A stretch of DNA of 64,000 nucleotides from Coix lacryma-jobi var. lacryma-jobi (GCA_009763385.1 CM019831.1:15960080-16024079); one strand, 5' to 3'. Positions 44,299 through 56,213 are shown, counted from the stretch's first letter. A program made the numbers and translations. The notes: generated by a model not told the origin, from the sequence alone.

Positions 44299-44642
44299 TG
44301 AGGACTCATTTGGATCCCTTCATTTTGGAGGAATTAGAATTTAGTACTCAATAAACTAGCCTATTTACCTTGGAATTTGATATTCCACCACTTTCCAAGG
44401 TTCATAGGGTTGGAGATAGAAATGGATTTCATAGATCACCATGTTATATTTCTACTTTGCAATTTATAACATTATCTTCCACTCACTCCCCTACGATAGA
44501 AATGCAACACATTAGTATCTCTCTTATATAAGCAACAATAATATACAAAAATAATCCATATATAATCATAGTGGCTTAATTAATATGTCTCTAAATTATG
44601 GTTTTTAAAATAAATTCAATTCCAAGCATCCAAACGGATCCT
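44299..44642. mobile_element. MITE (AGGACTCATTTGGATCC type)
   Basis: The left end AGGACTCATTTGGATCC and the right end CATCCAAACGGATCCTA are inverted. The interior is AT-rich and non-coding. Superfamily not determined. Confidence 0.65.
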
Positions 44643-44679
44643 AAGTAAATTTGAGCTCAAATGTCATATAAACGATGGA

Positions 44680-45112
44680 GTTGCTTCCATGGAGCTTGCT
44701 ATTGGGAGCAAAATGTTGGCCACTGCCTTCTTCGTCGCTGATGTGCAAGGTAGCTATAATCTAATACTTGGGCGCGATTGGATCCATGCTAATCGATGTA
44801 TCCCTTCTAGCTTGCATCAGTTTCTCATTCTCAGTGGATGGGAGACGATGTAGAGATTGTGCACTCAGATTCACCGGCCTATGTTGCTGCGACCGATGCT
44901 CCTTTGCTCGGGGGCATGATGCTATTGCTTGTTTATTTGGTTGAGACCTTTATGATTTTCAATTTATTAGTGTTACTAAGGAAGGTTTCGTACCAGTATC
45001 TCTAAAGCCGATTGACAATCCGCTTAATATCATCATGTAATTATCTTAATGGATGCTAACATCGATTGGTTAAAACATCGTGTTGAACAATATCAGACCT
45101 TTAAGACTGATG
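44680..45112 (+). pseudogene. Gypsy protease fragment
   Basis: The translation includes FFVADVQGSYNLILGRDWIHA, the second half of a retropepsin as found in Tat/RIRE2-type gypsy pol, followed by CIPSSLHQFLI and a one-base shift. It is cut at 45117 by the insertion of the next gypsy element. No other domain of this copy is present in the window. Confidence 0.75.
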
Positions 45113-45117
45113 CTTGT

Positions 45118-45669
45118 TGTTGACACTGGTTAACTATCAAAATTAAAGGATAAATAAATATGAAAAGGACATGAATTCAATCACCAACAAAGGTTTAGGG
45201 TTTTAATTGATAATATTCCACAAGTTTTGGTGAATTGTGATTCTGCAGAGACTAAACCAGGAAACCAGCGCTGATTGCTTCCCCTAGAAGAAAACCGACG
45301 GGAGATAACGCAACCGCCACGTCAGGAAGTTTCTAGACGACTCCAGAGGACACTAGAAGACACCAGGAGGTCGGGCACCGCAGGACTCTGCCAGGTGCGA
45401 CCGACTGGTCCCACCATGAGACCGGTCGGTCTCCCCCCGGGCCCGCTGGCTTCCGTCTTCTGCAAGCTTCCTCCACCGACCTCTAGGACTCATCTCGGCC
45501 GTACCTTAAGTCGGTTTGATCTAACGGTAGCGGTTGATCCCTCAGAGCTATATATTCAGGCCCCCAGACCCCAGGGCAGATCAAGTCCCTCTTCAGAAAA
45601 GACTACACCTCATTCAGAAACCCTAGAAGAGACTTCAAGAGCCAACTATCAAGTAGAAGACTAGTTACC
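45118..45669 (+). mobile_element. Gypsy 5' LTR, first part (interrupted)
   Basis: It starts TGTTGACACTGGTTAAC, matching the 3' LTR start at 63915. The LTR is split at 45669 by the Tekay-type insertion and resumes at 57767. The total LTR length without the insert and one target copy is about 1.29 kb. Confidence 0.9.
45665..45669. repeat. Tekay-type element target duplication, left
   Basis: TTACC, identical to 57762-57766. Confidence 0.95.
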
Positions 45670-46032
45670 TGTAACACCCTGATTTAATTTTCCCCAATGT
45701 AATTAAAAATTTAGAAACTAAATAGGTCGGCTAGTTTATTAGAGGAGGAAAATAAAATTTATTTAATATTGTCATGTTGCATTCATGCCGTTGCACAATT
45801 TTATTGGGTGAAAAATAAATTCATTAAACCCGTATAGGGCGAATCGGATTTATTCTATTTAGAAAGCAAATAAAAAGATTTATAGAAATTTTACAAAATC
45901 AAAATCAAGTTTTATTTACAAAAACTAGGGAAAATGTTTCCAAAGTTTTCAAATTAGTTTTGTTTTGAAACATATTTGAATTTGGATTTCAAAATGAATT
46001 TGGGAAACAAATGAAAAAGGAAAAGGAATGGT

Positions 46033-46617
46033 TTGGGCTTCCCCTACCTTCACTTCCAGCCCAGCCGCGGCCTCGGCCCGCTCCCTCTCCCAAGCAGCCG
46101 CGCCCTCCTCTCCCGCGGCCCACGCACCGGCCTCCCTCCTCTCTCCGTCGCTGACAGGCGGGACCCGCCAGTCAGGTCGTCATCCCCTCCCTCCCGCGCG
46201 CGCCTCCCGTCCGCTCAGATGGCATCGGCCATCACCGATCCAACAATCCCTCCGAACCCTCCGGCTCTCCCACTCGATCGGATCGCGCCGCCACCCCTCC
46301 CGCTCGACCTACAAGTAGATCTCCCCAGAACCCTAGGCCCTCTCTCGCCCACCCGCGCCGCCACCGCCATTAACAGCCACCGAGCTCGGCTTGAGCTCGT
46401 CCCGTCCCAGAGAGCCACCCCGGCCCTCGTCGCTCCCTCCCTCGGCCTCACGATCACGCGCCGCGTCCAGGAGACCTATCCCGAAGCGAATCGGAGCAGG
46501 AGCGCTGCGTCGGCGACCTCACCGGAGTACGCAAGCACCGCCGCCGCGACGACCTCGCTGCCAGCCGACTCCGAACCTCCATCGGCGGCGAGAAGCACGT
46601 CTACGGATCCGTTGTAA
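46033..46617 (+). other. Open frame in the LTR GC-rich zone
   Basis: A 194-codon frame rich in Pro, Ser and Arg, with another ATG at 46219. It ends at CCGTTGTAAGG, and the sequence around this stop resembles a splice donor conserved in the solo LTR (near 29650). The 3' LTR copy is also open (54562-55155). The frame may be a by-product of GC richness; I see no domain. It could instead be an untranslated leader exon. Confidence 0.3.
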
Positions 46618-46981
46618 GGCCCTCGTCCGATCCCGCCTCTCCCCTAGGTCTCTACTGGTCCCTAGGCCCCTCCCCGAGAACTCCGGCGAGTCCTTTCATG
46701 GCGCCGCCGCGTAGAGCCCGGGCGCCGCCGTGCCCTTCCCCGCCGGCGGTAACCCCTGGCTCCCTTTTCGTTCCCTGCCGTCCGATCTTGATTCCGCGGC
46801 GGAGATTAGATCAAACCCCGAACCGGTATACACCGGGTGCGCCTGCGCCGTGGACACAGTTCACCCCGTCCACGTCAGCGGTCCACCATACACGCGGCAC
46901 GCCGGTCCAACCCCCGTACGCCATGTGGCACACGTCGGCACCACGCGGCGCACACGTTAGCCGACCGCCCCCGATCTAATC

Positions 46982-47165
46982 CTAGCCTCGGGCGAGTCGG
47001 AAGAAGGAGTCGAGGCTAACCGAGCGCTAGCCTCGGGCGAGTCGGAAGAAGGAGTCGAGGCTAACCGAGCGCTAGCCTCGGGCGAGTCGGAAGGAGGAAG
47101 GCCGAGGCTAATCGAGCGCTAGCCTCGGGCGAGTCGGAGGAGAACCCGCTGGCCTCAGCCTCGGG
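46982..47165 (+). repeat. Tandem array of 45-47 bp hairpin units
   Basis: Three full units and a partial one start at 46982, 47027, 47072 and 47119. Each has AGCCTCG near its start and CGAGGCT near its end, so each unit can fold into a stem. The third unit extends the stem to AGCCTCGG/CCGAGGCT. The array is also present, slightly altered, at about 55519-55705 in the 3' LTR and absent from the solo LTR. Confidence 0.8.
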
Positions 47166-47677
47166 CGAGACGGGGAAGAGCCCGCTGGCCTCGGTCCACC
47201 ATACACCGTGAGCCAGAGCGCCGTGCGCCCCGTCCACAGCACAGACGTGCACCGACCCAGTGACGCGCCGTCACGTGTCACCAGCGCCGGCGCTGCCGAC
47301 CGTCCCTGCGCCTTTTGCATAAAGGACCCTCTTTTGTTAATCAACCCGCCGTCCACTTCTACTATGCGCTGAGTCTGCGTTTTCTTTTGATCTAGCCCCC
47401 GTTTTTCCTTGAAAATGAGGCCTGGTCCAGAGTTCTTTTAAATTCAGTTTTTATTTATTTAAAATACGAAAATGAGTTTGATTTATTCACAGAATTGCCA
47501 TCCAACTTCAAATGCTTATAACTTTTGCGTTTTAACTCCGTTTTAACCCATTCAACTTGCGTTAGATTCATAATTTTGTTCTCTACGCAGTAGATCTATT
47601 TGTTTACTGTTTTATTACTGTTTGTTGTACTGTTATTCATTTCGCTTTGTATGTGCCATGTATGTTGATTGGGCCAG

Positions 47678-47743
47678 AGAGTGCGGAGTACGAGGACGCT
47701 CCAGACCATCCTTCCGACCCAGTTGATTCGACCCAGTCCGAAG
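47678..47743 (+). other. Candidate LTR exon B (acidic), 5' LTR copy
   Basis: An acceptor-like GATTGGGCCAG precedes it, and a strong GC-type donor GAAG/GCAAGTG follows. It encodes EYEDAPDHPSDPV and DSTQSE plus the first base of a split Asp codon. The frame joins exon C at 48872 over a 1128-bp intron. Confidence 0.5.
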
Positions 47744-48522
47744 GCAAGTGTTCTTGAACATTTTGCACCTACACTTTATTTTACTTTTGGTACTAGAGTA
47801 GATTAGATCCAGTAGATGCATGCAAATGTCAAATTTGAATCCTACACTATGGTTTACTAGATCTTGCTCTATTATCCTTGTCGCTTGTTTGGGATGTTTT
47901 GGGTAGGTGTCTTGCTTAGCCCTGCAGTCATGGTTGGGATGAGAGTTAAATGTTTATAATCTTGATTAATGAACTATGGAACGAATGTGAACATGGTAAC
48001 TTTTGTAGAAACATGGTTTAGGTAAATCCGGCAGGATGGAACCGTATTGGTGGTTTGTGCCGTGGGACTCGGCAGCTGCTTTTGGTTTTTGGTTCGGGGC
48101 TCGTGCTAGACATATCCTGCCTGGATCCCTAGGACCCGGTTCTCAGAGCATGTAACCCGGCTTGACAGCGCAACCATGAGATCTGGACGGGCTGGACCTG
48201 GCTAATTAATTAGTCCTCTAAGTTATGCTACACGGGGTTTGTTTAGTGGCTCAAGAGGGGTCCCTTGGGGTCTTTGACTTATGGACAGGGGAGAAACCTT
48301 AGAGTACGTGTAACACAGACTTGGAGGGACTTTGTAAAGGCCTTGCAGTGCAACCTGCTATGCACCTTGGCAGTGTTTAGCGTGACGGGACCTGCACGAC
48401 TCATGGGTAACGATGTGCAACCTCTGCAGAGTGTAAAACTGATATATCAGCCGTGCTCACGGTCACGAGCGGGCTTGGACTTCTTTGAGATTAGTTGGTT
48501 ACTGGTTACTGTTTCGGGTCAT

Positions 48523-48664
48523 CTGATGGACTTCAGGTGCGGTTGCCTGATGGACTTCAGGTGTGGGTACTTGGTGCGACTCCAAGTGCGGTTGCTTGGT
48601 GTGACTCCAAGTGTTGGTTACTCGGTGTGACTCCGAGTGTGGTCTTGCTCGGTGCGACTCCGAG
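48523..48664 (+). repeat. Hairpin array, six units with changing stems
   Basis: The units pair as CTGA/TCAG, CCTGA/TCAGG, CTTGG/CCAAG, CTTGG/CCAAG, CTCGG/CCGAG and CTCGG/CCGAG, each around a 6-7 nt loop (TGGACT or TG(C/T)GACT), spaced about 23-29 nt apart. Base changes occur on both arms together. The same array is at 57060-57201. Confidence 0.85.
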
Positions 48665-48871
48665 TGTTGTTACTTTACTACAGAGTCTGTCTATAACCTA
48701 GTAAATAGGTGCATAGGATTAATAGGATTAATAGGGTGTGTCGCTTTAGGTGCTTGAGTCAAACAAGTCAGCCTACCTTTGTTATTAGCCTCATAAGCAC
48801 ATATTTTCTACACTTGCGGAGTACATTTCGATGTACTCACCCTCCTCTTTGTCCCCTGCTTCCCCACCCAG

Positions 48872-48963
48872 ACGCTGGCGATTACGGAGACGCTGGTGGC
48901 TACGTTCACGAGGAGCCGGAGTATCCAGAGGACGGTGGCTTCGACCCTGACGACCTGTACTAG
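48872..48963 (+). other. Candidate LTR exon C (acidic C-terminus), 5' LTR copy
   Basis: It follows a pyrimidine-rich tract ending CCACCCAG. It encodes DAGDYGDAGG and later EDGGFDPDDLY before TAG. Without splicing the frame also extends upstream to 48709, where the sequence looks non-coding. Confidence 0.5.
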
Positions 48964-49221
48964 GATGGCGCTACCCCCGGTCGACTTCCTGGAGATGGAG
49001 TCCAGACTTCCGCGACTACTTCAGAGTCTTCATTAGAGTTAGATGTCGAGAGAGTCTGTACTTTTTCTTTCAGACCCGAGGGTCATTTATGTAATAATAT
49101 TCGATATATAATAAAAGCATTGTTTTGATATTTACTATGACGTGGATATATGTATGAAAATTGATCCTGGCATACATATATTGTGCTCCAATTTTGTTCT
49201 TAAAATTGGGGTGTCACAGAG

Positions 49222-49234
49222 TGGTATCAGAGCC
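49222..49234 (+). other. Primer binding site of the Tekay-type element
   Basis: TGGTATCAGAGCC, three bases after the 5' LTR end. Initiator tRNA-Met type. Confidence 0.9.
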
Positions 49235-49592
49235 GTGTTGACCGTAGGACGCTACCCTAGTCAGTCGTCGAGTTTACAAAACTATTTTTAAAAGCCCCAT
49301 CTCTTTTCTCACTTCTGTAGACCCTTTCTCTGCTGAAAATTCAAACTTTGTTTCAAAGTAGGTCCTCCAATAGTAGGATGCCCACCATAATTGTTTGAAC
49401 TCGTAGCACGTTGATTGATATACTTGTGCACATGTTTTGATTTGGTTCTTTGTAATGATTGTTGGTGTGTTGCGGCGTCAGGTTGCAGCAACATCATTTG
49501 TTTAAAATGTTTTACTAACAAATTAATTAACCAAATCAGGTTTGCTATATATCTATCTATCATATCTCACTCTTACTCCTGGAAAATGTAAC

Positions 49593-52500
49593 AGATGGTT
49601 GACACCAGGAGCAGCGCGGTAACGCTGGTCACGCTGGCGGGAGCGGGGCAGGTGGCAACCAGCCGCCCCATCATCCACCTCCACCTCCGCCTCCGTACGA
49701 CCCGCTCCAGATGGCCCGTCAGAATGATGATGCAGAATATGGCAGCATCATGCAGCACATGGCAGCAGGCAGGCGGGCTGCTCAGGGTGCAGGAGCTGCA
49801 GGAGGAGCCACAGCCACCCACCGGCCATGACTTCCAGACGACGCGCCCCCTCCAGTTTCCACCACGCCATAGAGCCAATGGATGCAGATGATTGGCTCGA
49901 GACGATTACAGGCAAGTTGCAGCTTGCCCATGTCGGGGACCTTGATAAGGCCCTCTACGCCTCGCACCAGCTTCAGGGCCCGGCGAAGAACTGGTGGACA
50001 GCGTACACCACAGCTCATGCGGACGCCGACTCGATCACTTGGGAGGAGTTCCGCAGGCATTCCGCGACCAGTACGTCCCTTTCGAGATCAGGGTGAGCGC
50101 AGAGTTCCAGGATCTCAGCAGGGCGCGATGACAGTGCGTAGGATCTCAGGGCGCCGCGTTCAGCCAGCTGTCCCGTTACGCCCCCAGATGACGTGGACAC
50201 AGATGATAAGAAGCAGTGCTTCAGGCAAGATCTCTGTCATTCTTTCATATTAAATATATATTCTTCATATACCTTGTTCATTCCTTCGTTACCTGATAAA
50301 TAATAAAATTGTTATCTGCTTCAGGCATGGGCTTAATCCAGGACTCCGCTATGCCCTAGCTTCAAATGAGTATTCCTCATTTCAGAAGCTGGTTGACCGT
50401 GCCTTCGCGGTGGAGAAGGAACGGAAGGACCTCGATGCAGATCGCAAGAGGAAGATGACGTTCCAGGGACAGTCCTCAGGCAGCTCTACTCGTCCCCGCT
50501 ACGCTCCACCTGCTCCAGCTTCCAGGCAGATTCCCCAGCAGCAGCAGTACCGGCCGCCCCCCAGTCCCGGCAGCCCGCTCCCCAGTACAGGCATCCAGCT
50601 CCACAGTATCAGGCTCCACCTCAGCAGCAGCCACGCCAGGCTCAGGCACCTCGCCAGGGTCTTCCAGCTCCGCAGCAGCCCCGTCCAGCACAGGGGGCAG
50701 GTCAGATTGGCCCGTGTTACAAGTGTAACCAGATGGGACACTTCGCCAACAAGTGTCCGTTGAGGCAGCCAGCTCCACCGCAGTCTCGTCCTGCAGGCCA
50801 GTCCCAGAGCTACACTCGTGGTCGTGTGAACCACGTGACGGCAGAGTCTGCCCAGACGGCACCAGATGTGGTGTTTGGTACGTTCCTTGTTGACTCTCAC
50901 CCAGTTACAGTCTTGTTTGATTCTGGAGCATCTCATTCTTTCATATCAGCACCCTGCGCATCTAATATAATATGAATAGAGTGTTAATGAAAAAGCATCT
51001 GCTAGTGAATTCTCCTGGAGGAGAACTGATATCGAGGCATGTGTGCCCGAATGTGAGCTTAACCATAAGGGGGGTAGTCTTTCCCACCTCTCTTATTGTT
51101 CTGGATTCCCAAGGTATTGATGTCATTCTGGGAATGGATTGGCTACGCAAGTACCAGGGAGTCATTGATTGTGCTCAGAGGCTCATCACAGTGAAGCATC
51201 CAGATGGCACGGAGATTGTGTATCGAGCACCGACAAAGATGATAGAAGAAGCCAGAGCATATGAGGCCGTCGTGGTACCTGATATCCGAGTTGTCAAGGA
51301 GTTCCCAGATGTCTTCCAGAAGGTGCCAGGTATGCCACCTGATCGTGAGATTGAGTTCTCTATTGATTTAGTTCCTGGCACTGCACCTATATACAGGCGA
51401 CCATATAGAATGGATGCCGAAAAGCTAGCCGAGCTGAAGACGCAGATTCAAGAGCAGTTAGAGAAGGGGCATATTCGTCCTAGTACATCCCCATGGGGAG
51501 CCCCTGTGATCTTTGTTCCGAAGAAGGATGGAGGTCTGCGGATGTGCGTTGATTACCGCGCATTGAATGAAGCTACCATCAAGAACAAGTACCCGATTCC
51601 TCGCATTTGATGATCTGTTTGATCAGTTGAAGGGTGCTCATGTGTTCTCGAAGATTGACCTGCAAACAGGTTATAATCAGCTGAAGATTCGTGAAGCTGA
51701 TATCCGAAGACGGCGTTTGTGACTCGATATGGGCTATATGAGTACACAGTGATGTCCTTCGGCTTGACTAATGCCCCAGCTTTCTTCATGTATCTGATGA
51801 ACAAGGTCTTTATGGAGTTTTTAGATCTGTTCGTCGTGGTGTTCCTTGATGATATCCTGATATTCTCGAAGACTGAAGAAGAACATGAGAAGCATCTGAG
51901 ATTAGTGTTGCAGAAGCTCAGAGAGCATCGGTTGTATGCAAAGCTGAGCAAATGCGAGTTCTGGTTGAAGAAGGTTGCATATTTGGGGCATATCATCTCA
52001 GAGGGTGGTGTATCAGTGGATCCAGGCAAGGTCCAAGATATAGTGGACTGGAAGGTACCTGAGAGCGTTACTGAGATTCGGAGTTTCCTCGGTATGGCAG
52101 GATATTATCGCCGCTTCATTGAAGGATTCTCCAAGATCGTGAAGCCGATGACGAGATTGACTGAGAAGGGTGCCAAGTTTGTATGGTCCCCTGAATGCCA
52201 GACTGGTTTCGAGGAGCTGAAAGCGAGATTGACCTCTGCTCCTATTCTTGTCATGCCAGATGTCCAGAAGAACTTCACGGTCTATTGTGATGCTTCTCGT
52301 CAGGGCCTGGGATGTGTGCTTATGCAGGAAGGTCGGGTGATTGCTTATGCCTCGAGACAGCTCAGGAAGCATGAGCTGAATTACCCTACACATGATCTTG
52401 AGTTGGCAGCTGTTGTTCATGCTCTGAAGATCTGGAGGCACTATCTGATGGGCAAGAAGACAGAGATATACACTGATCATAAGAGCCTGAAGTACATCTT

Positions 52501-54171
52501 CACCCAGCCAGATCTGAATCTCCGCCAACGAAGATGGCTAGAGTTGATCAAAGATTACGATCTGAGTATCAACTATCATCCGGGCAAGGCAAATGTTGTA
52601 GCAGATGCCCTGAGCAGAAAAGTCTACTGCAATGTGCTTGAGATCAAGGAGCAGCAACCCGAGTTGCATGAGGAGTTTGTGAAGCTCAATCTGGGTATAC
52701 TCGGCCACACTGATGCAGTAGCCATGGAGGTTGATTCGACCTTGGAGCGTGATATCCGAGCAGGCAGCTCACTGATGAGTACTTGCTAGAGATCAGACAG
52801 TTGATCAAGGAAGACAAAGCCCCTGGATTCACGGAGGATGATCAGGGTGTTTTGTGGTTCAGAGGCAGGATCTGTGTTCCCGATGTAAGGCTATCAAGGA
52901 GTTGATTCTGAGGGAAGTTCATGATTCAGCCTACTCTCTCCATCCAGGCAGTACCAAGATGTACCAGGATCTGAAGCAGTATTACTGGTGGTATGGATGA
53001 AGAGAGATGTAGCAGAGTATGTGGCCTTGTGTGACACATGTCAGAGGGTTAAGGCCCAACATCAGAGACCAGCTGGTTTGTTACAGCCTCTGCAGATTCC
53101 CGAGTGGAAATGGGAAGAGATCAGCATGGATTTTATCACTGGTTTGCCCAGGACACAGTCTGGTTATGACTCTATTTGGGTCATAGTTGATCGGTTGACC
53201 AAGGTTGCTCATTTCATTCCGGTCAAGGAGACATATCAGGGTCCGAAGCTTGCAGAGTTGTACATGTCTCGGATAGTGTGCTTGCATGGGGTGCCTAAGA
53301 TCATAGTATCTGACCGAGGTACGCAGTTTACATCCAGATTCTGGAGACGGTTGCATGAGTCTATGGACACTCGCCTCAGTTTCAGTTCGGCTTATCACCC
53401 TCAGACTGATGGTCAGACAGAGAGGGTGAATCAGATTCTGGAGGATATGTTGAGAGCCAGTGCGCTTCAGAATAGCCAGAGTTGGGATGTGAGTCTGCCA
53501 TATGCAGAGTTCTCATATAACAATAGTTATCAGGCCAGTCTGAAGATGTCACCTTTCGAGGCACTGTATGGCCGGAAGTGCAGAACTCCCCTGTTCTGGA
53601 ATCAGGTTGGAGAAAGGAAGGTCTTTGGCCCTGAGTCTATAGAAGAAGCTGAAGAACAGGTCAGACAGATCAGAAGCAACCTGAAGACAGCTCAGACTAG
53701 ACAGAAGAGTTATGCAGAGTCAGACGACGGGAGCTGGAATTTCAGATTGGGGACTATGTCTATCTGAAGGTGTCACCTTTCAGAGGACTTCGGAGGTTTA
53801 ATGTCAAAGGGAAGCTATCCCCGAGGTTCATTGGCCCTTTCAAGGTGATTGATAAGAAAGGTGCAGTTGCTTATCAGCTGGAGTTGCCTGCACGGCTGGC
53901 AGGTATCCATGATGTGTTCCACGTATCCCAGCTGAAGAGGTGCCTCAGAGTTCCAGAGGAGCAGTTGCCACTTGAGGAGCTTGATCTGCGGGATGATCTA
54001 ACATTCTCCGAGCCGATCAAGATTCTGGACACGATGGAACGGGGTACTCGCAATAAGAGGATCAAAATCTGCAAGGTGCAATGGAAGCATTATTCCGAAG
54101 AAGAAGCCACATGGGAGAAGGAAGATGATCTTCGGGCAGATTTTCCTCACCTCTTCGCCGACTCTTCCTAA
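49593..54171 (+). pseudogene. Tekay/Del chromovirus gag-pol, frameshifted
   Basis: Order along the plus strand: gag (MVDTRSSA at 49593; core with WLETITGKLQLAHV and ALYASHQLQGPAKNWW, 49880-50000); zinc knuckle CYKCNQMGHFANKC (50722-50763); protease FDSGASHSFIS (50918-50950); reverse transcriptase (MCVDYRALNE, then VVFLDDILIFS at 51836-51870); RNase H (YCDASRQGLGCVL); integrase zinc finger (CDTCQRVKA) and core (SDRGTQFTS, NQILEDML region); and a C-terminal chromodomain (CKVQWKHYSEEEATWE, 54072-54120). The chromodomain and very long LTRs fit the Tekay/Del clade. At least six one- or two-base frameshifts occur (near 50060, 51610, 51703, 52765, 52885, 53720), and a 100-bp intron-like piece lies in gag at 50225-50324. 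Confidence 0.93.
50225..50324 (+). other. 100-bp intron-like insertion in gag
   Basis: An AT-rich segment starts GCAAGA after CAG and ends CTGCTTCAG. It contains in-frame stops, and it is flanked by an 11-bp direct repeat, TGCTTCAGGCA (50217-50227 and 50317-50327), exactly 100 bp apart. Removing it joins KKQCF to RHGLNPGLRY, the expected gag sequence. It could be a GC-AG intron or a small insertion with duplicated ends. Confidence 0.5.
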
Positions 54172-56213
54172 TCTCGGGGACGAGATTCTTCTAAGGGGGT
54201 AGGTTTGTAACACCCTGATTTATTTTCCCCAATGTAATTAAAATTTAGAAACTAAATAGGTCGGCTAGTTTATTAGAGGAGGAAAATAAAATTTATTTAA
54301 TATTGTCATGTTGCATTCATGCCGTTGCACAATTTTATTGGGTGAAAAATAAATTCATTAAACCCGTATAGGGCGAATCGGATTTATTCTATTTAGAAAG
54401 CAAATAAAAAGATTTATAGAAATTTTACAAAATCAAAATCAAGTTTTATTTACAAAAACTAGGGAAAATGTTTCCAAAGTTTTCAAATTAGTTTTGTTTT
54501 GAAACAGATTTGAATTTGGATTTCAAAATGAATTTGGGAAACAAATGAAAAAGGAAAAGGAATGGTTTGGGCTTCCCCTACCTTCACTTCCAGCCCAGCC
54601 GCGGCCTCGGCCCGCTCCCTCTCCCAAGCAGCGCCGCGCCTCCTCCTCCCGCGGCCCACGCACGGCCTCCCTCCTCTCTCCGTCGCTGACAGGCGGGACC
54701 CGCCAGTCAGGTCGTCATCCCCTCCCTCCCGCGCGCGCCTCCCGTCCGCTCAGATGGCATCGGCATCATCACCGATCCAACAATCCCTCCGAACCCTCCG
54801 GCCTCCCTCCACCGATCGGATCGCGCCGCCACCCCTCCCGCTCGACCTACAAGTAGATCTCCCCAGAACCCTAGGCCCTCTCTCGCCCACCCGCGCCGCC
54901 ACCGCCATTAACAGCCACCGAGCTCGGCTTGAGCTCGTCCCGTCCCAGAGAGCCACCCCGGCCCTCGTCGCTCCCTCCCTCGGCCTCACGATCACGCGCC
55001 GCGTCCAGGAGACCTATCCCGAAGCGAATCGGAGCAGGAGCGCTGCGTCGGCGACCTCACCGGAGTACGCAAGCACCGCCGCCGCGACGACCTCGCTGCC
55101 AGCCGACTCCGAACCTCCATCGGCGGCGAGAAGCACGTCTACGGATCCGTTGTAAGGCCCTCGTCCGATCCCGCCTCTCCCTAGGTCTCTACTGGTCCCT
55201 AGGCCCTCCCCGAGAACTCCGGCGAGTCCTTTCATGGCGCCGCCGCGTAGAGCCCGGGCGCCGCCGTGCCCTTCCCCGCCGCCGCGGTAACCCCTGGCTC
55301 CCTTTCGTTCCCTGCCGTCCGATCTTGATTCCGCGGCGGAGATTAGATCAAACCCCGAACCGGTATACACCGGGTGCGCCTGCGCCGTGGACACAGTTCA
55401 CCCCGTCCACGTCAGCGGTCCACCATACACGCGGCACGCCGGTCCAACCCCCGTACGCCATGTGGCACACGTCGGCACCACGCGGCGCACACGTTAGCCG
55501 ACCGCCCCCGATCTAATCCTAGCCTCGGGCGAGTCGGAAGAAGGAGTCGAGGCTAACCGAGCGCTAGCCTCGGGGCTCGGAAGAAGGAGTCGAGGCTAAC
55601 CGAGCGCTAGCCTCGGCGAGTCGGAAGGAGGAAGGCCGAGGCTAATCGAGCGCTAGCCTCGGGCGAGTCGGAGGAGAACCCGCTGGCCTCAGCCTCGGGC
55701 GAGACGGGGAAGAGCCCGCTGGCCTCGGTCCACCATACACCGTGAGCCAGAGCGCCGTGCGCCCCGTCCACAGCACAGACGTGCACCGACCCAGTGACGC
55801 GCCGTCACGTGTCACCAGCGCCGGCGCTGCCGACCGTCCCTGCGCCTTTGCATAAAGGACCCTCAACTTGGTGTTATCATCAACCGCCGTCCACTTCTAC
55901 TATGCGCTGAGTCTGCGTTTTCTTTTGATCTAGCCCCCGTTTTCCTTGAAAATGAGGCCTGGTCCAGAGTTCTTTTAAATTCAGTTTTTATTTATTTAAA
56001 ATACGAAAATGAGTTTGATTTATTCACAGAATTGCCATCCAACTTCAAATGCTTATAACTTTTGCGTTTTAACTCCGTTTTAACCCATTCAACTTGCGTT
56101 AGATTCATAATTTTGTTCTCTACGCAGTAGATCTATTTGTTTACTGTTTTATTACTGTTTGTTGTACTGTTATTCATTTCGCTTGTATGTGCCATGTATG
56201 TTGATTGGGCCAG

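Larger units (their letters stand above)
45670..49218 (+). mobile_element. 5' LTR (3549 bp) of the Tekay/Del-type chromovirus
   Basis: It starts TGTAACACCC and ends GGGGTGTCACA. From left to right it has an AT-rich start, a GC-rich zone with long open frames (46030-46980), a 45-47 bp hairpin array (46982-47165), exon-like segment B (47678-47743), a conserved block around 48040-48190, a six-unit hairpin array (48523-48664), exon-like segment C (48872-48963) and an AATAAAA-type signal near 49112. It differs from the 3' LTR (54206-57761) mostly by small indels. Confidence 0.95.

Noticed and set aside
49782..50200. Overlapping frames in gag on both strands
   Set aside because: Only the frames carrying the WLETITGKLQLAHV-type gag motifs match the family; the others are shadows.
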